A stretch of DNA of 64,000 bases from Microthrixaceae bacterium. Its GTDB lineage: Bacteria; Actinomycetota; Acidimicrobiia; Acidimicrobiales; Microtrichaceae. Location of the stretch: contig JAMLGK010000001.1 of assembly GCA_023957995.1 (NCBI GenBank), positions 186,001 to 250,000 of the forward strand. The letters run 5' to 3'. Within the stretch, counting starts at the first letter, position 1. The number at the start of each line of letters is the position of its first letter. The notes below the pieces were generated by a model. The model worked only from the letters and a program-made list of their open reading frames with translations. It was not told the DNA's origin and made no database searches. Made by a program: the position numbers and the translations under genes. This document shows positions 43,110 through 51,561 of this stretch, piece by piece.

Positions 43110-44270
43110 TCACCCGCTGCCGAACAGGGTCAGCACCAGAGCTGCAGCTCCGCCGCCGGGCGATGCCGAAGCGGGCTCGGTGCGCCCTGCCTCCTGAGTT
43201 CTCCCGGATGCCGGCGGGCCATCCAGCGCCAGCTGGGACAGTTCGAGTCCGGCGGTAACCGCCAGCCGTTCCGCAGCCACATCCAGGGGTCGTGTAGGTC
43301 CGGCCGGGAGGTCGGAATCGGTGAAGACGAGTGCGACGTCGCGCGAGCTCTCCGACATGGCCCCGCGGATCTCCGAAGCCACGAGATCCACCGACCGCAC
43401 CGCCGGCACCAGCAGCTCACCGAGCTCGACCGGGCGTTCCAGCACCAGGCCCTTCGGTGAGCGCCGGGCCGCGACCAACTCGGGTGAACCGGTACGGAGG
43501 AATCCCACCCGGTCCACTCCCGCGGGCAACTCGGTGGGACGGGCGAGCGACGCCTCGAACACCTCCGCTGCGGGCAGGTCGTCCAATGCGATCACATCGT
43601 TGCGGTCAACCGTGGTGACCCGCACCGCATCGCCCACCGCCGCGGTGCCGTGCACCTCGGTCAACCGAGCAAGGTCGTTGGGAAGCAGCAGTGCCAGCGC
43701 CCCGTCGCGGTACTCGCTGCCGGACGCCCTGAAGCGGGTGGTACCCGGTCCACCCCGTGCCCCGATGTATCCGCTGGCCAGCAGCAGAGTCGAACAGCCC
43801 CGGCGCGGCGATGCGAGCTCTGCGCGCCACGCAGCCAGGTCGACGCTGAAGGGATCCGCCAGAAGGAGCGAGACCGGTGCGGGCCCCGACGACGCCCGGG
43901 TGGCGGTCGCATCGTGACGGCCAGCGGGCTCCTGCCACAGATCGAGAAGCGCCCGGGGCGAGCCGACGTGACCCACCAGCGGGTACTCGCTGCGCACCGC
44001 GAGCACCACGAGCCCCGGGGTGTCGACTCCGATCCGGGTGCCCATCAGCAGGCCGCGCCCGACCAGTCCGGCGCACTGTCGCACGCCGAGGAGCTGTGCC
44101 AGTGCGCCGGTGATGTCCTCCAGCGCGCCGTCGAAGGGGGCACCCACCATGACGAGCAACTCGTCGAAGTGCTGATCGGTTCGTTCGAGCAGGGCACCCG
44201 CACACTCCGCCACAGCGTGCGCTGCGACCGGGTGTTCCGAGGTGGCGAGTGCCACCGGGCAAGCTGCCAT
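43110..44270 (-). CDS. FIST-like sensory domain protein
   Basis: A 386-aa cytoplasmic protein. The N-terminal half contains FDELLVMVGAPFDGALEDITGALAQLLG and the Gly-rich GVDTPGLVVLAVRSE. Late segments (VPAVRSVDLVASEIRG; VALVFTDSDLPAGP) resemble the FIST_N/FIST_C fold, a proposed small-ligand sensor. It lacks any output domain, so a partner is expected. The last 40 residues are Ser/Gly/Pro-rich. It is 16 bases downstream of the DUF6941-like gene and upstream of transketolase on the same strand. Function is unproven even for the family. Confidence 0.6.
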   Translation of the reverse strand: MAACPVALATSEHPVAAHAVAECAGALLERTDQHFDELLVMVGAPFDGALEDITGALAQLLGVRQCAGLVGRGLLMGTRIGVDTPGLVVLAVRSEYPLVGHVGSPRALLDLWQEPAGRHDATATRASSGPAPVSLLLADPFSVDLAAWRAELASPRRGCSTLLLASGYIGARGGPGTTRFRASGSEYRDGALALLLPNDLARLTEVHGTAAVGDAVRVTTVDRNDVIALDDLPAAEVFEASLARPTELPAGVDRVGFLRTGSPELVAARRSPKGLVLERPVELGELLVPAVRSVDLVASEIRGAMSESSRDVALVFTDSDLPAGPTRPLDVAAERLAVTAGLELSQLALDGPPASGRTQEAGRTEPASASPGGGAAALVLTLFGSG

Positions 44271-44286
44271 CAGGTGTTGAGCTCCC

Positions 44287-44667
44287 TCACGGAGCCAACA
44301 GGGTCAACGGCACCACGACCGGCTCACCACGGTCGAGTGCACAGTGGGCTTCGATGGTGCCCGGGCCGGGGTACTCGAGCTCGGCGCGCACCAGTCGGTA
44401 GGCGAACTTGCCGGGCTCCACCATGATCGGCTGCATGTTCCGGGCCACCGGCTCACCGTCGCGGAGGAACCGCACCTCGAGCACCGCATCGGGCTCGTCA
44501 CCGGGAGCACAGCGCACGATGACGAACAGATGTGGGTCGATGGTGACCGGAAATGGCCCGGGTGCCACCTGGCTGAACCGGATCCCGCCGATGTCGAGGC
44601 GGGTGGAGGGTCCCTCGGCCACCTCGGTGTCGAGTGTTTCAGCGAACAGGGCCGCAACGATCTGCAT
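44287..44667 (-). CDS. DUF6941-like beta-sandwich protein
   Basis: A 126-aa protein that is nearly all beta strands: MQIVAALFAETLDT, then DPHLFVIVRCAPGD, EVRFLRDGEPVARNMQPIMVEPGKFAYRL and GTIEAHCALDRG. This fits DUF6941 as I recall it, a small family with no known role. There is no signal peptide. It directly precedes the FIST-like gene, and a weak TAGAAA lies seven bases before its ATG. Confidence 0.5.
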   Translation of the reverse strand: MQIVAALFAETLDTEVAEGPSTRLDIGGIRFSQVAPGPFPVTIDPHLFVIVRCAPGDEPDAVLEVRFLRDGEPVARNMQPIMVEPGKFAYRLVRAELEYPGPGTIEAHCALDRGEPVVVPLTLLAP

Positions 44668-44714
44668 CCAGCCGTTTCTAGTGGCTGTGTTCCCGACCCG
44701 CCCACGGCGGCTCC

Positions 44715-44720
44715 TACGAT
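44715..44720 (+). promoter_or_regulatory. -10 element, leaderless promoter of the acyl-CoA synthetase operon
   Basis: TACGAT, then six bases (TGTGCG), then the ATG at 44727. Confidence 0.5.
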
Positions 44721-44726
44721 TGTGCG

Positions 44727-45419
44727 ATGTCCAGCACGCTCTCGGAGTCCGATTCCAAGGACCTACTCGCCCGGCACGGGATCCCGTTCGCTCCCGAGGA
44801 GATGGTCACGACCCCCGAGGACGCAGTCGCCGCAGCCAACCGGCTGGGCCTTCCGGTGGTCGCCAAGCTCTGTGGCAACAACATCTCGCACAAGACCGAA
44901 CGCGGGCTCGTGCGGCTCGGACTCAACTCCGAGGCGGACGTCCGCACGGCGACCGGCGAGCTGCTGGACGCGGCCCGACCCGACGACGGGGTGAGCGGGG
45001 TGTTGATCGCTCCGATGATCTCGGGCACACGCGAGTTGATCGCAGGCATAGCGACCGATCCCCAGTTCGGACCGACGGTGCTGCTCGGGGTCGGAGGGGT
45101 GCTGGCCGAAGCCGTGCAGGATGTGAGCGTGCGCCTGGTGCCCCTGAGCGACCTCGATGCGCGCGAGATGATCGAGGATCTCGACTCCCAGGCACTTCTC
45201 GGGGAGTTCCGCGGCGAACCAGCGGTCGACGTCGAGGCGCTCACGGCGGTGTTGACCGGCCTCTCGGCCGCGGCCGAGGCCGGCCACGAGGGGCACGCCA
45301 TCGCATCGGCCGACCTCAACCCCGTGATCATCCATCGGGGTGAACCCGTGGCCGTGGACGCTCTGGTGGAACTGGGCCCGCTACCCGAGCAGGGCGAACA
45401 GGACGAGGTGCAGCCGTGA
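44727..45419 (+). CDS. NDP-forming acyl-CoA synthetase, ATP-grasp (beta) subunit
   Basis: A 230-aa ATP-grasp domain of the ADP-forming acetyl/acyl-CoA synthetase type, which interconverts acyl-CoA and acid with ADP/ATP. Motifs are LLARHGIPFAPEE, LPVVAKLCGNNISHKTERGLVRLGL (nucleotide-binding lysine and the histidine-containing KT block) and VLLGVGGVLAEAVQDVSVRL. It is a separate small subunit; the CoA-binding partner follows with a GTGA overlap. Together they probably recycle acyl-CoA to ATP or activate short-chain acids. Confidence 0.87.
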   Translation: MSSTLSESDSKDLLARHGIPFAPEEMVTTPEDAVAAANRLGLPVVAKLCGNNISHKTERGLVRLGLNSEADVRTATGELLDAARPDDGVSGVLIAPMISGTRELIAGIATDPQFGPTVLLGVGGVLAEAVQDVSVRLVPLSDLDAREMIEDLDSQALLGEFRGEPAVDVEALTAVLTGLSAAAEAGHEGHAIASADLNPVIIHRGEPVAVDALVELGPLPEQGEQDEVQP

Positions 45420-46945
45420 ACCAGCGACCATCAGCACAACCGCTCGACCGGTCGCGCACCCACAGCGCGGCGCACTTCTCGGCGCTGTTCGAACCCCGGG
45501 GAGTGGTGGTCGCCGGCGCTTCCACCCATCCCGGCAAGTTCGGCTTCGTCAGCCTGCACAACATCCTCTCGTGCGGCTACAGCGGCCGCGTGTTCGCCAC
45601 CAACAGGGACGGATCCGAGGTGCTCGGCATCCAGTGCCTCGAATCGGTGGCCGAGCTGCCCGAGGGCGAAGTGGACCTGATGTTCGTCTGCACGCCGAAG
45701 GCCACGGTGCCCGATCTGCTGCGCCAGGCCGCTTCCCGCGGAGTACGTGCGGCGTTCCTGACCACCGCCGGCTACGGAGAGTCCGGCCCAGCGGGACTGC
45801 AGGACGAACGCGACCTCGTGGCGTTGGCCGAAGAACTCGACATCCTGTTGGTGGGACCCAACGGCCAGGGAGTCGTTTCCACACCGGCATCGCTGTGCGC
45901 CCAGATCGTGGCTCCGTACCCACCGAGCGGCTCCATCGGCGTGGCCAGCCAGTCGGGGAACTTCGTGTCGAGCTTCCTCAACTGGTCCTGCGCAACCGGA
46001 GTCGGCATATCCCGCGCGGTCTCCGCCGGCAACGCGGCGGCCACCACCGTCGGGGACCTGCTCGACTACTTCTCCACCGATGACGCCACCGCGGTCGCGC
46101 TGGCCTATCTGGAGGGGATCGAGGACGGTCGCGCAGTCGCCGGGAGCTTCGAGAGGGTTGCGGCCCAGATGCCACTCGTGGTGCTCAAGGGCGGTGCCAC
46201 CTCCGGTGGCGCCAATGCCGCCGCGAGCCACACCGGCGCGCTCGCCACCGACGACCGGGCGTTCGACGGAATGTGCGCCCAGACCGGTGCCACCCGCGCG
46301 GCCACGGTGAGCGAGGCCTTCGAGGCTGCTGCCACCTTTGCGACCCAACCACTACCCACGGGGAACCGGGTGGTGGTGATGACCACCGCGGGTGGCTGGG
46401 GTGTGGTCACAGCCGACGCGATCACCCGGCACCGCGATCTCGAGCTGCTCGCCCTGCCCGAGGACCTCCGCGAGGCCATCGACGACCACCTCCCTCCGCG
46501 TTGGAGCCGCAACAACCCGGTGGACCTGGCCGGTGGCGAGACACGCGACACGATTCCAGACGTTCTGCAGCTGATCGCGCAGCATCCAGAGGTCGACGCG
46601 ATCATCCACCTCGGGCTCGGGATCCAGGCCAACCAGGCGCGGATGCTCCGTACCGGCGGCTTCTACGGCGACGAGGGTCACGATCCGCACGGAATCCAAC
46701 GAATCGTCGCCTACCACGAACGTCAGGACGCCCGCTTCGCCGTCGCTGCAGCAGAGATCTCCGCGGCCACCGGAAAGCCGATCCTCACCGCCACAGAACT
46801 GGCTGTCGCCTTCCCGGAGAACCCCGGGCCAGCGGCGGTGCGTGAAGCCGGTCGGCTCTGCTACGCATCCGCGGACCAGGCGGTGACGGCGTTGGGACAC
46901 CTGGTGCGGCGGGCGCGCTATCTCAGACGCCGGACCGGAGCGTGA
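45416..46945 (+). CDS. NDP-forming acyl-CoA synthetase, CoA-binding (alpha) subunit
   Basis: A 509-aa protein with a CoA-binding Rossmann domain (VVVAGASTHPGKFGFVSLHNI) and two ligase domains. NAAASHTGALATDD contains the histidine (about 272) that carries the phosphoryl group in this family. VMTTAGGWGVVTADAI is a second conserved block. It is coupled upstream to the ATP-grasp subunit, and its stop overlaps the GTG of the peptidase gene. The substrate acid is not evident. Confidence 0.9.
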   Translation: MNQRPSAQPLDRSRTHSAAHFSALFEPRGVVVAGASTHPGKFGFVSLHNILSCGYSGRVFATNRDGSEVLGIQCLESVAELPEGEVDLMFVCTPKATVPDLLRQAASRGVRAAFLTTAGYGESGPAGLQDERDLVALAEELDILLVGPNGQGVVSTPASLCAQIVAPYPPSGSIGVASQSGNFVSSFLNWSCATGVGISRAVSAGNAAATTVGDLLDYFSTDDATAVALAYLEGIEDGRAVAGSFERVAAQMPLVVLKGGATSGGANAAASHTGALATDDRAFDGMCAQTGATRAATVSEAFEAAATFATQPLPTGNRVVVMTTAGGWGVVTADAITRHRDLELLALPEDLREAIDDHLPPRWSRNNPVDLAGGETRDTIPDVLQLIAQHPEVDAIIHLGLGIQANQARMLRTGGFYGDEGHDPHGIQRIVAYHERQDARFAVAAAEISAATGKPILTATELAVAFPENPGPAAVREAGRLCYASADQAVTALGHLVRRARYLRRRTGA

Positions 46946-48417
46946 GCGAGCCACCCGACGCGCCGCGCGTCGTTCGTTCTGCGCGCCCCCGGGGCAACCG
47001 CGCCCTGCTGATCATCTCTGCACTCTGCCTGGCGGTCGGTGCAGCAGCCATGGGGTTCGCGTTCATCACGGGCCGCAGCGAGGAACTCCCATCCCCCCAG
47101 AGCGCGGATGAACCGGCTCCCGGCACTCCGGTGCTCTCCGCCCGGCGGGTGCCGGCCTTCACGACCGCACCGATCCCGTTGCGTGCCCTGGCCGCAGCGG
47201 TGCAGCCGTTCGCCGATGCCGCACCCCCCGAATCGTGCATCTCGGTCGGCGACGGATCCAGGGCCATCTACTCGCACAACGCATCGGCCGGGTTGGTTCC
47301 GGCCTCCAACCAGAAGTTGATCACCGCCTCCGCTGCGCTCGACCTGATCGGAGCCGACGAGACCCTCAAGACCGACTTCCGCACCGTCGGCAAACCCGAC
47401 GGCGGGGTGATCGAGGGCGACCTCTTCATGGTGGGCGGCGGCGACCCCCTGTTGATGACCGACGCCTATCAGGACATCCAGACCCATGGCCGTCTGCCCG
47501 AATCGAATCTGGAGGCGATCGCGGACCAGCTCGTCGGGGCAGGGGTACGCCGGGTGACCGGCTCGGTCGTGGGCGACGGATCGCGCTACGACTCCGAACG
47601 CGTGGTCGAGGGCTGGCCCAGCCGCTGGCTGACCAACGGCACGGTGGCACCACTGTCGGCCCTATCGGTCAACGACGGTTGGCTGATCGATCCGGTGACC
47701 GGCGAGGGCGAAGGTGGGGCCACAGCCGATCCGTCCCTGCACGCGGCCGCGGTGATGACCCGACTGCTCACCGACCGGGGCGTGGTGATCGACGGAGCGC
47801 CCCGCAGCGGTGAGGCACCTGCGGATACCGAGTCGCTGTTGGCCGTCGATTCCCTCCCGCTGTCGGAGATCCTCGAGGAACTGCTGGCGTTCTCGGACAA
47901 CACCACCGCAGAGCTGCTGCTCAAGGAGATGGGTGTGCGCAGCGGTGCGGCCGGGACCACCGCCGACGGCGTCGCTGCGGTCACCGCCTGGGCCAGCGAC
48001 AGGGGACTGCCCGAGGGCGAGTGGGTGATGGTCGACGGATCCGGGCTCTCGGACGGCAACCGGGTGACCTGTGACCTGCTGGGGGCGGTCCTGCGGACCA
48101 ACGGGGCGACCGGCACCATTGCCGATGCGTTGGCCGTACCCGGCCAGGGCGGCACGCTCTCGGACCGGTTCGAAGAAGGCGAGTGGCCCCAGCGGCTCCG
48201 CGCCAAGACGGGTTCGCTCAACGACGTGACGTCGTTGAGCGGGTGGCTCACGACACGCCCGGGCGCCGCGTTGGACTTCGAGATCGTGCTCAACACCGGC
48301 GACAGACGGGTCGGCAACAGCGATCTCGGGCTGCAGGAAGACATCCTCACCGCTCTGCTGGACCAACCGGTGGCGCCTCCTCTCGACGCGGCCGGCCCCC
48401 GGCTGCCCGCGGCGTAG
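46942..48417 (+). CDS. dacB: D-alanyl-D-alanine carboxypeptidase/endopeptidase (PBP4 type)
   Basis: A 491-aa penicillin-binding peptidase of family S13 that trims peptidoglycan stem peptides. One membrane helix (21-43) anchors it outside. The three catalytic motifs are SNQK (Ser122, Lys125), SDN (318-320) and KTG (422-424). The large insertion between the first two motifs is typical of PBP4. It starts with GTG, overlapping the acyl-CoA synthetase stop, although the products are unrelated. A Pro/Ala-rich tail ends the protein. Confidence 0.92.
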   Translation: MSEPPDAPRVVRSARPRGNRALLIISALCLAVGAAAMGFAFITGRSEELPSPQSADEPAPGTPVLSARRVPAFTTAPIPLRALAAAVQPFADAAPPESCISVGDGSRAIYSHNASAGLVPASNQKLITASAALDLIGADETLKTDFRTVGKPDGGVIEGDLFMVGGGDPLLMTDAYQDIQTHGRLPESNLEAIADQLVGAGVRRVTGSVVGDGSRYDSERVVEGWPSRWLTNGTVAPLSALSVNDGWLIDPVTGEGEGGATADPSLHAAAVMTRLLTDRGVVIDGAPRSGEAPADTESLLAVDSLPLSEILEELLAFSDNTTAELLLKEMGVRSGAAGTTADGVAAVTAWASDRGLPEGEWVMVDGSGLSDGNRVTCDLLGAVLRTNGATGTIADALAVPGQGGTLSDRFEEGEWPQRLRAKTGSLNDVTSLSGWLTTRPGAALDFEIVLNTGDRRVGNSDLGLQEDILTALLDQPVAPPLDAAGPRLPAA

Positions 48418-48421
48418 GGCG

Positions 48422-49087
48422 ATGCCCACCGACCCCTCGGAGATGCCCACCTCGTGGGAGATGCCCGCGTTCCCCCTCGGTTCGGTACTCCTGCCCGGCC
48501 AACTCATGGCCCTGCAGGTCTTCGAACCTCGCTACCGCGTGATGCTGTTCGATCTCCGCGAAGCAGACCCGATCGAGTTCCTTGTGACCCTCATCGTGCG
48601 GGGCAGCGAGGTGGGTGGGGGAGACGTCCGCAGCGACGTGGGCTGTGTGGCCAGGGTGACGGCCATGGCCGACCAACCTGATGGAAGGGTGTTGCTCGAG
48701 GTCGTCGGCGACCGACCCCTGGCAGTGCTCGAATGGCTCACCGAGGATCCCTATCCCGTGGCGCGCGTGGCCGACGTACCATCGGCGAACACCGCCGTCG
48801 AGGCCACCGCAGAGCCGTCCGACGAGCTGCGACGGGCGCTGGAGCTCGATGAGGAGCTGGCCGGATCGATGCGGCGCCTGGGACTGTCGGTTCCGCAGCG
48901 ACCGGCACCCGCAGGTGCGCTGGAGGAGATGATCTGGCAACTGGCTCTGCGCAGTCCCATCGGGACCCTCGATCGCCAGCGTCTGCTGGAGGCCGTCGAT
49001 GTCGACACGCGATTGTCGCTGTTGGTGGCAACGATGCAGGAGCAGTCAGAACTGCTCTCCGCACGCCTCGCCATGGAGGGTGACTGA
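48422..49087 (+). CDS. LON substrate-binding domain protein
   Basis: A 221-aa protein with only the N-terminal domain of Lon proteases, no ATPase or protease part. The block MPAFPLGSVLLPGQLMALQVFEPRYRVMLFDL is diagnostic. A strand-rich core and a C-terminal four-helix bundle (DELRRALELDEELAGSMRRL) follow. Such stand-alone proteins are common in actinobacteria and of unknown role. The first ATG (48422) is followed by others at Met8 and Met14; the later one would start directly at the domain. A hairpin follows the stop. Confidence 0.87.
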   Translation: MPTDPSEMPTSWEMPAFPLGSVLLPGQLMALQVFEPRYRVMLFDLREADPIEFLVTLIVRGSEVGGGDVRSDVGCVARVTAMADQPDGRVLLEVVGDRPLAVLEWLTEDPYPVARVADVPSANTAVEATAEPSDELRRALELDEELAGSMRRLGLSVPQRPAPAGALEEMIWQLALRSPIGTLDRQRLLEAVDVDTRLSLLVATMQEQSELLSARLAMEGD

Positions 49088-49088
49088 G

Positions 49089-49111
49089 AGCCGTGGAACG
49101 ACCCCACGGCT
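49089..49111. terminator. Terminator-like hairpin after the LON-domain gene
   Basis: AGCCGTGG (49089-49096) pairs perfectly with CCACGGCT (49104-49111) around a seven-base loop, starting two bases after the stop codon. It probably ends the 44.7-49.1 kb operon. Confidence 0.55.
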
Positions 49112-49268
49112 GTGGCGTCGGCGGGCGCGAAACGCTCGCTGCACCCGTTGCCCGGGCGGAGTCCGGGTGGCCGATAGAGTCTGGTGCGAGTGACCCGGAG
49201 TTCCCGGGCTCTGCCGTCAACACACCCGTGCTCCAGTGAGCCAGCGGGATCGATGGCACGGAGGAGAC

Positions 49269-49661
49269 GTGAGCGATACCGACAGTCAGCAACCGGGACC
49301 GCGCCGGCCTTGGTCGCCCCCGCCGGAACCGAAGGGCCCGGGCACCCAGGTGCGCGAGCTCAAGGATCTGGTCGTCACCTACGCGAAACAGGAGACGATC
49401 GATCCCCTCAAGACCCTCGGACGCCATCTGGGGTTGGGTATCAGTGGATCGATCCTGATCGGAATCGGTTGGGTGTTCGCCCTGCTGGCCATACTGCGGG
49501 GCCTCCAGCAGATCGACTTCTTCAATGATCCCGGTGCTCCCGAGGGTGGCACCTGGAGTTGGATGCCCTACCTGATCGTCACAGTCGTGGGCGCCGCGGT
49601 CGCGGGCCTGTACGGTCGAGCGCTGGCCAAGAGGCTCGAGCAGAACGGAGACCCGAAGTGA
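49269..49661 (+). CDS. Small two-helix membrane protein (holin-X-like layout)
   Basis: A 130-aa protein. A Pro/Gln-rich cytoplasmic start is followed by an amphipathic helix (VRELKDLVVTYAKQETIDPLKTLGRHLG). Two membrane helices follow (ISGSILIGIGWVFALLAIL; YLIVTVVGAAVAGLYGRAL). The layout resembles small actinobacterial holin-superfamily proteins, but no clear family match is claimed. The GTG at 49269 has GGAGGAG just upstream and is preferred to an earlier in-frame start. Its stop overlaps the next start (GTGA). Confidence 0.6.
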   Translation: MSDTDSQQPGPRRPWSPPPEPKGPGTQVRELKDLVVTYAKQETIDPLKTLGRHLGLGISGSILIGIGWVFALLAILRGLQQIDFFNDPGAPEGGTWSWMPYLIVTVVGAAVAGLYGRALAKRLEQNGDPK

Positions 49662-49870
49662 GTATGCACAACGACCGTGTCACACCCGAGGACATCCGCT
49701 CGAAACTCACCGAGATCCAGGGCGAGGCCACCGAGCAGGTCGAGAGCGCGAAGAACCAGCTGCTGGCCGCCGGCGTGCTGCTCGGACTGCTGTTGTTGAT
49801 CGCGGCCTTCCTGCTGGGCAGGCGTGGCGGCAAGCGTTCCTCCGCTGTCATCGAGGTTCGTCGAGCCTGA
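49658..49870 (+). CDS. Small single-helix membrane protein
   Basis: A 70-aa protein: a charged helix (TPEDIRSKLTEIQGEATEQVESAKNQ), one membrane helix (LLAAGVLLGLLLLIAAFLLG), then a basic tail. The amphipathic helix before the membrane segment suggests a membrane-bound coiled-coil adaptor. GTG start at 49658 overlaps the previous stop; an ATG two codons later is possible. It is joined to the next gene by TGATG. Confidence 0.6.
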   Translation: MSMHNDRVTPEDIRSKLTEIQGEATEQVESAKNQLLAAGVLLGLLLLIAAFLLGRRGGKRSSAVIEVRRA

Positions 49871-50409
49871 TGTTCGAAACCGTGCGGGACCTCGTGGTCC
49901 GCAAGACCTTCGGCGGCGGCATCCAGGGAACGCTCGCCGAGAAGGGCATCGACTGGCTGAACGACGAGGTTCGTGCCGCGGTCCGCCACGAACCCGAGAT
50001 GCTCGAACGGGTGAACCTCCGACCCGGCGACACCTACACGGTGATCGCTCGTCCGGCCGACACCAAGGCACAGCGGCGCCTCGCCGAACGAGCAGAGGCC
50101 CTGCGTGCCACCGAGGCCAAGCTCAGCCGCACCAGCGCACGGCAGCGCAGGGCCGCCCGCAAGCTGGCGCGCGCGCAGAAGAAGCTCGATCGGAGCCGTG
50201 TCGGCACCCGGCGCCATCTGCGGGCCAAGGCCATCGAGGCCGAGCGCGCGAAGCGCTTCGACCGTCTCATGTCACCCTCCAAGAAGCTCGCCCGCACGCG
50301 CTCTGAGCTCAGGGCGGTCACCACAGAGCTCGAACGATCGCGAGCTCGCAGCTTCTCCGCTGCGCGCGGAAGAGCCAGACGCAGCGAAACGGTCGACGTC
50401 CACCGTTGA
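49870..50409 (+). CDS. Basic coiled-coil protein of unknown function
   Basis: A 179-aa strongly basic protein. A structured start (FETVRDLVVRKTFGGGIQGTLAEKGIDWLNDEVRAAVRHEPEM) and GDTYTVIARPADTKAQR are followed by about 110 residues of Arg/Lys/Ala-rich helix. No enzyme motif. It is translationally coupled to two small membrane proteins and ends 43 bases before the TtuB-like gene. It may bind nucleic acid or ribosomes, or link them to the membrane through its partners; that is inference only. Confidence 0.55.
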   Translation: MFETVRDLVVRKTFGGGIQGTLAEKGIDWLNDEVRAAVRHEPEMLERVNLRPGDTYTVIARPADTKAQRRLAERAEALRATEAKLSRTSARQRRAARKLARAQKKLDRSRVGTRRHLRAKAIEAERAKRFDRLMSPSKKLARTRSELRAVTTELERSRARSFSAARGRARRSETVDVHR

Positions 50410-50440
50410 GCGCCCCTGAGGGTCGGTGGCCCCCATCGGC

Positions 50441-50446
50441 CATCAT
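50441..50446 (+). promoter_or_regulatory. Possible -10 element before the TtuB-like gene
   Basis: CATCAT lies six bases before the GTG at 50453. It matches NANNNT and the leaderless spacing but lacks the first T, so support is weak. Confidence 0.25.
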
Positions 50447-50452
50447 GGTGCG

Positions 50453-50653
50453 GTGTTGTTGAAGCTGCGCAATCCCAACAGAACCCAGACGGTCCCCGGC
50501 CCCGTGAAGGTGTCGGTGCTACTGGACCGCCTGGAACTCAACCGCGAATCGGTGCTGCTGATTCGCAACGGAACCATCGTCGCGGGTGACACCACCCTCC
50601 AGGACGACGACGAGGTGGAGATCCGTCCGGTGATCTCCGGCGGAGCTCTATGA
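50453..50653 (+). CDS. ttuB: Ubiquitin-like sulfur carrier (TtuB/MoaD/ThiS fold) ending GG-Ala-Leu
   Basis: A 66-aa beta-grasp protein: VKVSVLLDRLELNRESVLLIRNGTIV, then DDDEVEIRPVISGG. In TtuB, ThiS and MoaD the C-terminal GG is adenylated and turned into a thiocarboxylate to supply sulfur. Here two residues, Ala-Leu, follow the GG, and the ATG of the next gene overlaps the stop. Either the tail is clipped before activation or the carrier works differently. Immediate coupling to the tRNA thiolase TtuA identifies it as TtuB rather than ThiS. The start (GTG 50453) is the least certain part; in-frame GTG at 50426 and TTG codons are alternatives. Confidence 0.82.
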   Translation: MLLKLRNPNRTQTVPGPVKVSVLLDRLELNRESVLLIRNGTIVAGDTTLQDDDEVEIRPVISGGAL

Positions 50654-51561
50654 AGTGCACCGTCTGCAGGGGACCGGCCCTGATCGACCTACGCCGCCAC
50701 AACGCGAACTTCTGTGCCGAGCACCTCGCGAAGTTCTGCCGCGACCAGGTGGAACGTGCGATCCATGACTTCGACATGCTCGAACAGGGCGCCCGGATAC
50801 TCATCGCGGTGTCCGGTGGCAAGGACTCGCTCGCGCTGTGGGACATCCTGAACCACCTCGGCTACGACACCGCCGGGCTGTACGTCGGACTGGGAATCGG
50901 TGAGTACAGCGACGTCTCCGGTCGGTTCGTGCAGAAGTTCGCTTCCGAGCGGGGGCTCGAGCTCCTCGAGGTGGACCTGCGTTCCGAGCACGGCTACGAC
51001 ATCCCGACCGCCGCAGAACTCACCCGGCGGTCGCCCTGTTCGTCCTGCGGACTCTCCAAGCGTCACCTGTTCGACCGCGCAGCGATCGACGGTGGCTACG
51101 ACGCGCTGGTGACCGGGCACAACCTCGACGACGAGGCAGCGGTGCTGTTCGGGAACGTGATGCGCTGGCAGATGGACTACCTGGCGCGTCAACGTCCGGT
51201 TCTCCCCGAGCGCGACGGCCTGCCCCGGAAGGTGAAACCGCTGGTCAGGCTGACCGAGCGCGAGACGGCGGCCTACTGCGTGGTGACGGGCATCGACTAC
51301 CAGGTCGACGAGTGCCCCATGGCGGCAGGCAACAAGCACATCGCCTACAAGGAACTGCTCAACGAGATGGAGGTCGCCTCACCCGGGACGAAGGCCGACT
51401 TCTATCTGTCATTCCAGCGGCGGGCGGTCCACCAACTGGACGGAACGCTCGCCGAAGGGCGTGAATCGCTCGGTACGTGTGATTCCTGTGGGGCGCCGTC
51501 GCCCTCAGACATTTGCGCCTTCTGCCGATTGAAGTCCACAACAGCCAGGGAGAACAGATGA
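50650..51561 (+). CDS. ttuA: tRNA 2-thiolation enzyme TtuA-like
   Basis: A 303-aa protein. In Thermus, TtuA puts sulfur at position 2 of ribothymidine 54 in tRNA, taking it from TtuB. An N-terminal zinc finger (CTVC, then CAEH) is followed by the ATP pyrophosphatase loop SGGKDS (55-60). The cluster cysteines Cys130, Cys133 and Cys222 sit at the positions known for the Thermus 4Fe-4S enzyme. TGHNLDDEAAVLFGN follows, and a C-terminal zinc finger has CDSC and CAFC. The close match across both ends makes the call firm. It overlaps both neighbours by four bases. Confidence 0.93.
   Translation: MKCTVCRGPALIDLRRHNANFCAEHLAKFCRDQVERAIHDFDMLEQGARILIAVSGGKDSLALWDILNHLGYDTAGLYVGLGIGEYSDVSGRFVQKFASERGLELLEVDLRSEHGYDIPTAAELTRRSPCSSCGLSKRHLFDRAAIDGGYDALVTGHNLDDEAAVLFGNVMRWQMDYLARQRPVLPERDGLPRKVKPLVRLTERETAAYCVVTGIDYQVDECPMAAGNKHIAYKELLNEMEVASPGTKADFYLSFQRRAVHQLDGTLAEGRESLGTCDSCGAPSPSDICAFCRLKSTTARENR

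Noticed and set aside
49658..49870. Twin-arginine translocase TatA
   Set aside because: The membrane helix is near the C-terminus and the FG hinge motif of TatA is absent.
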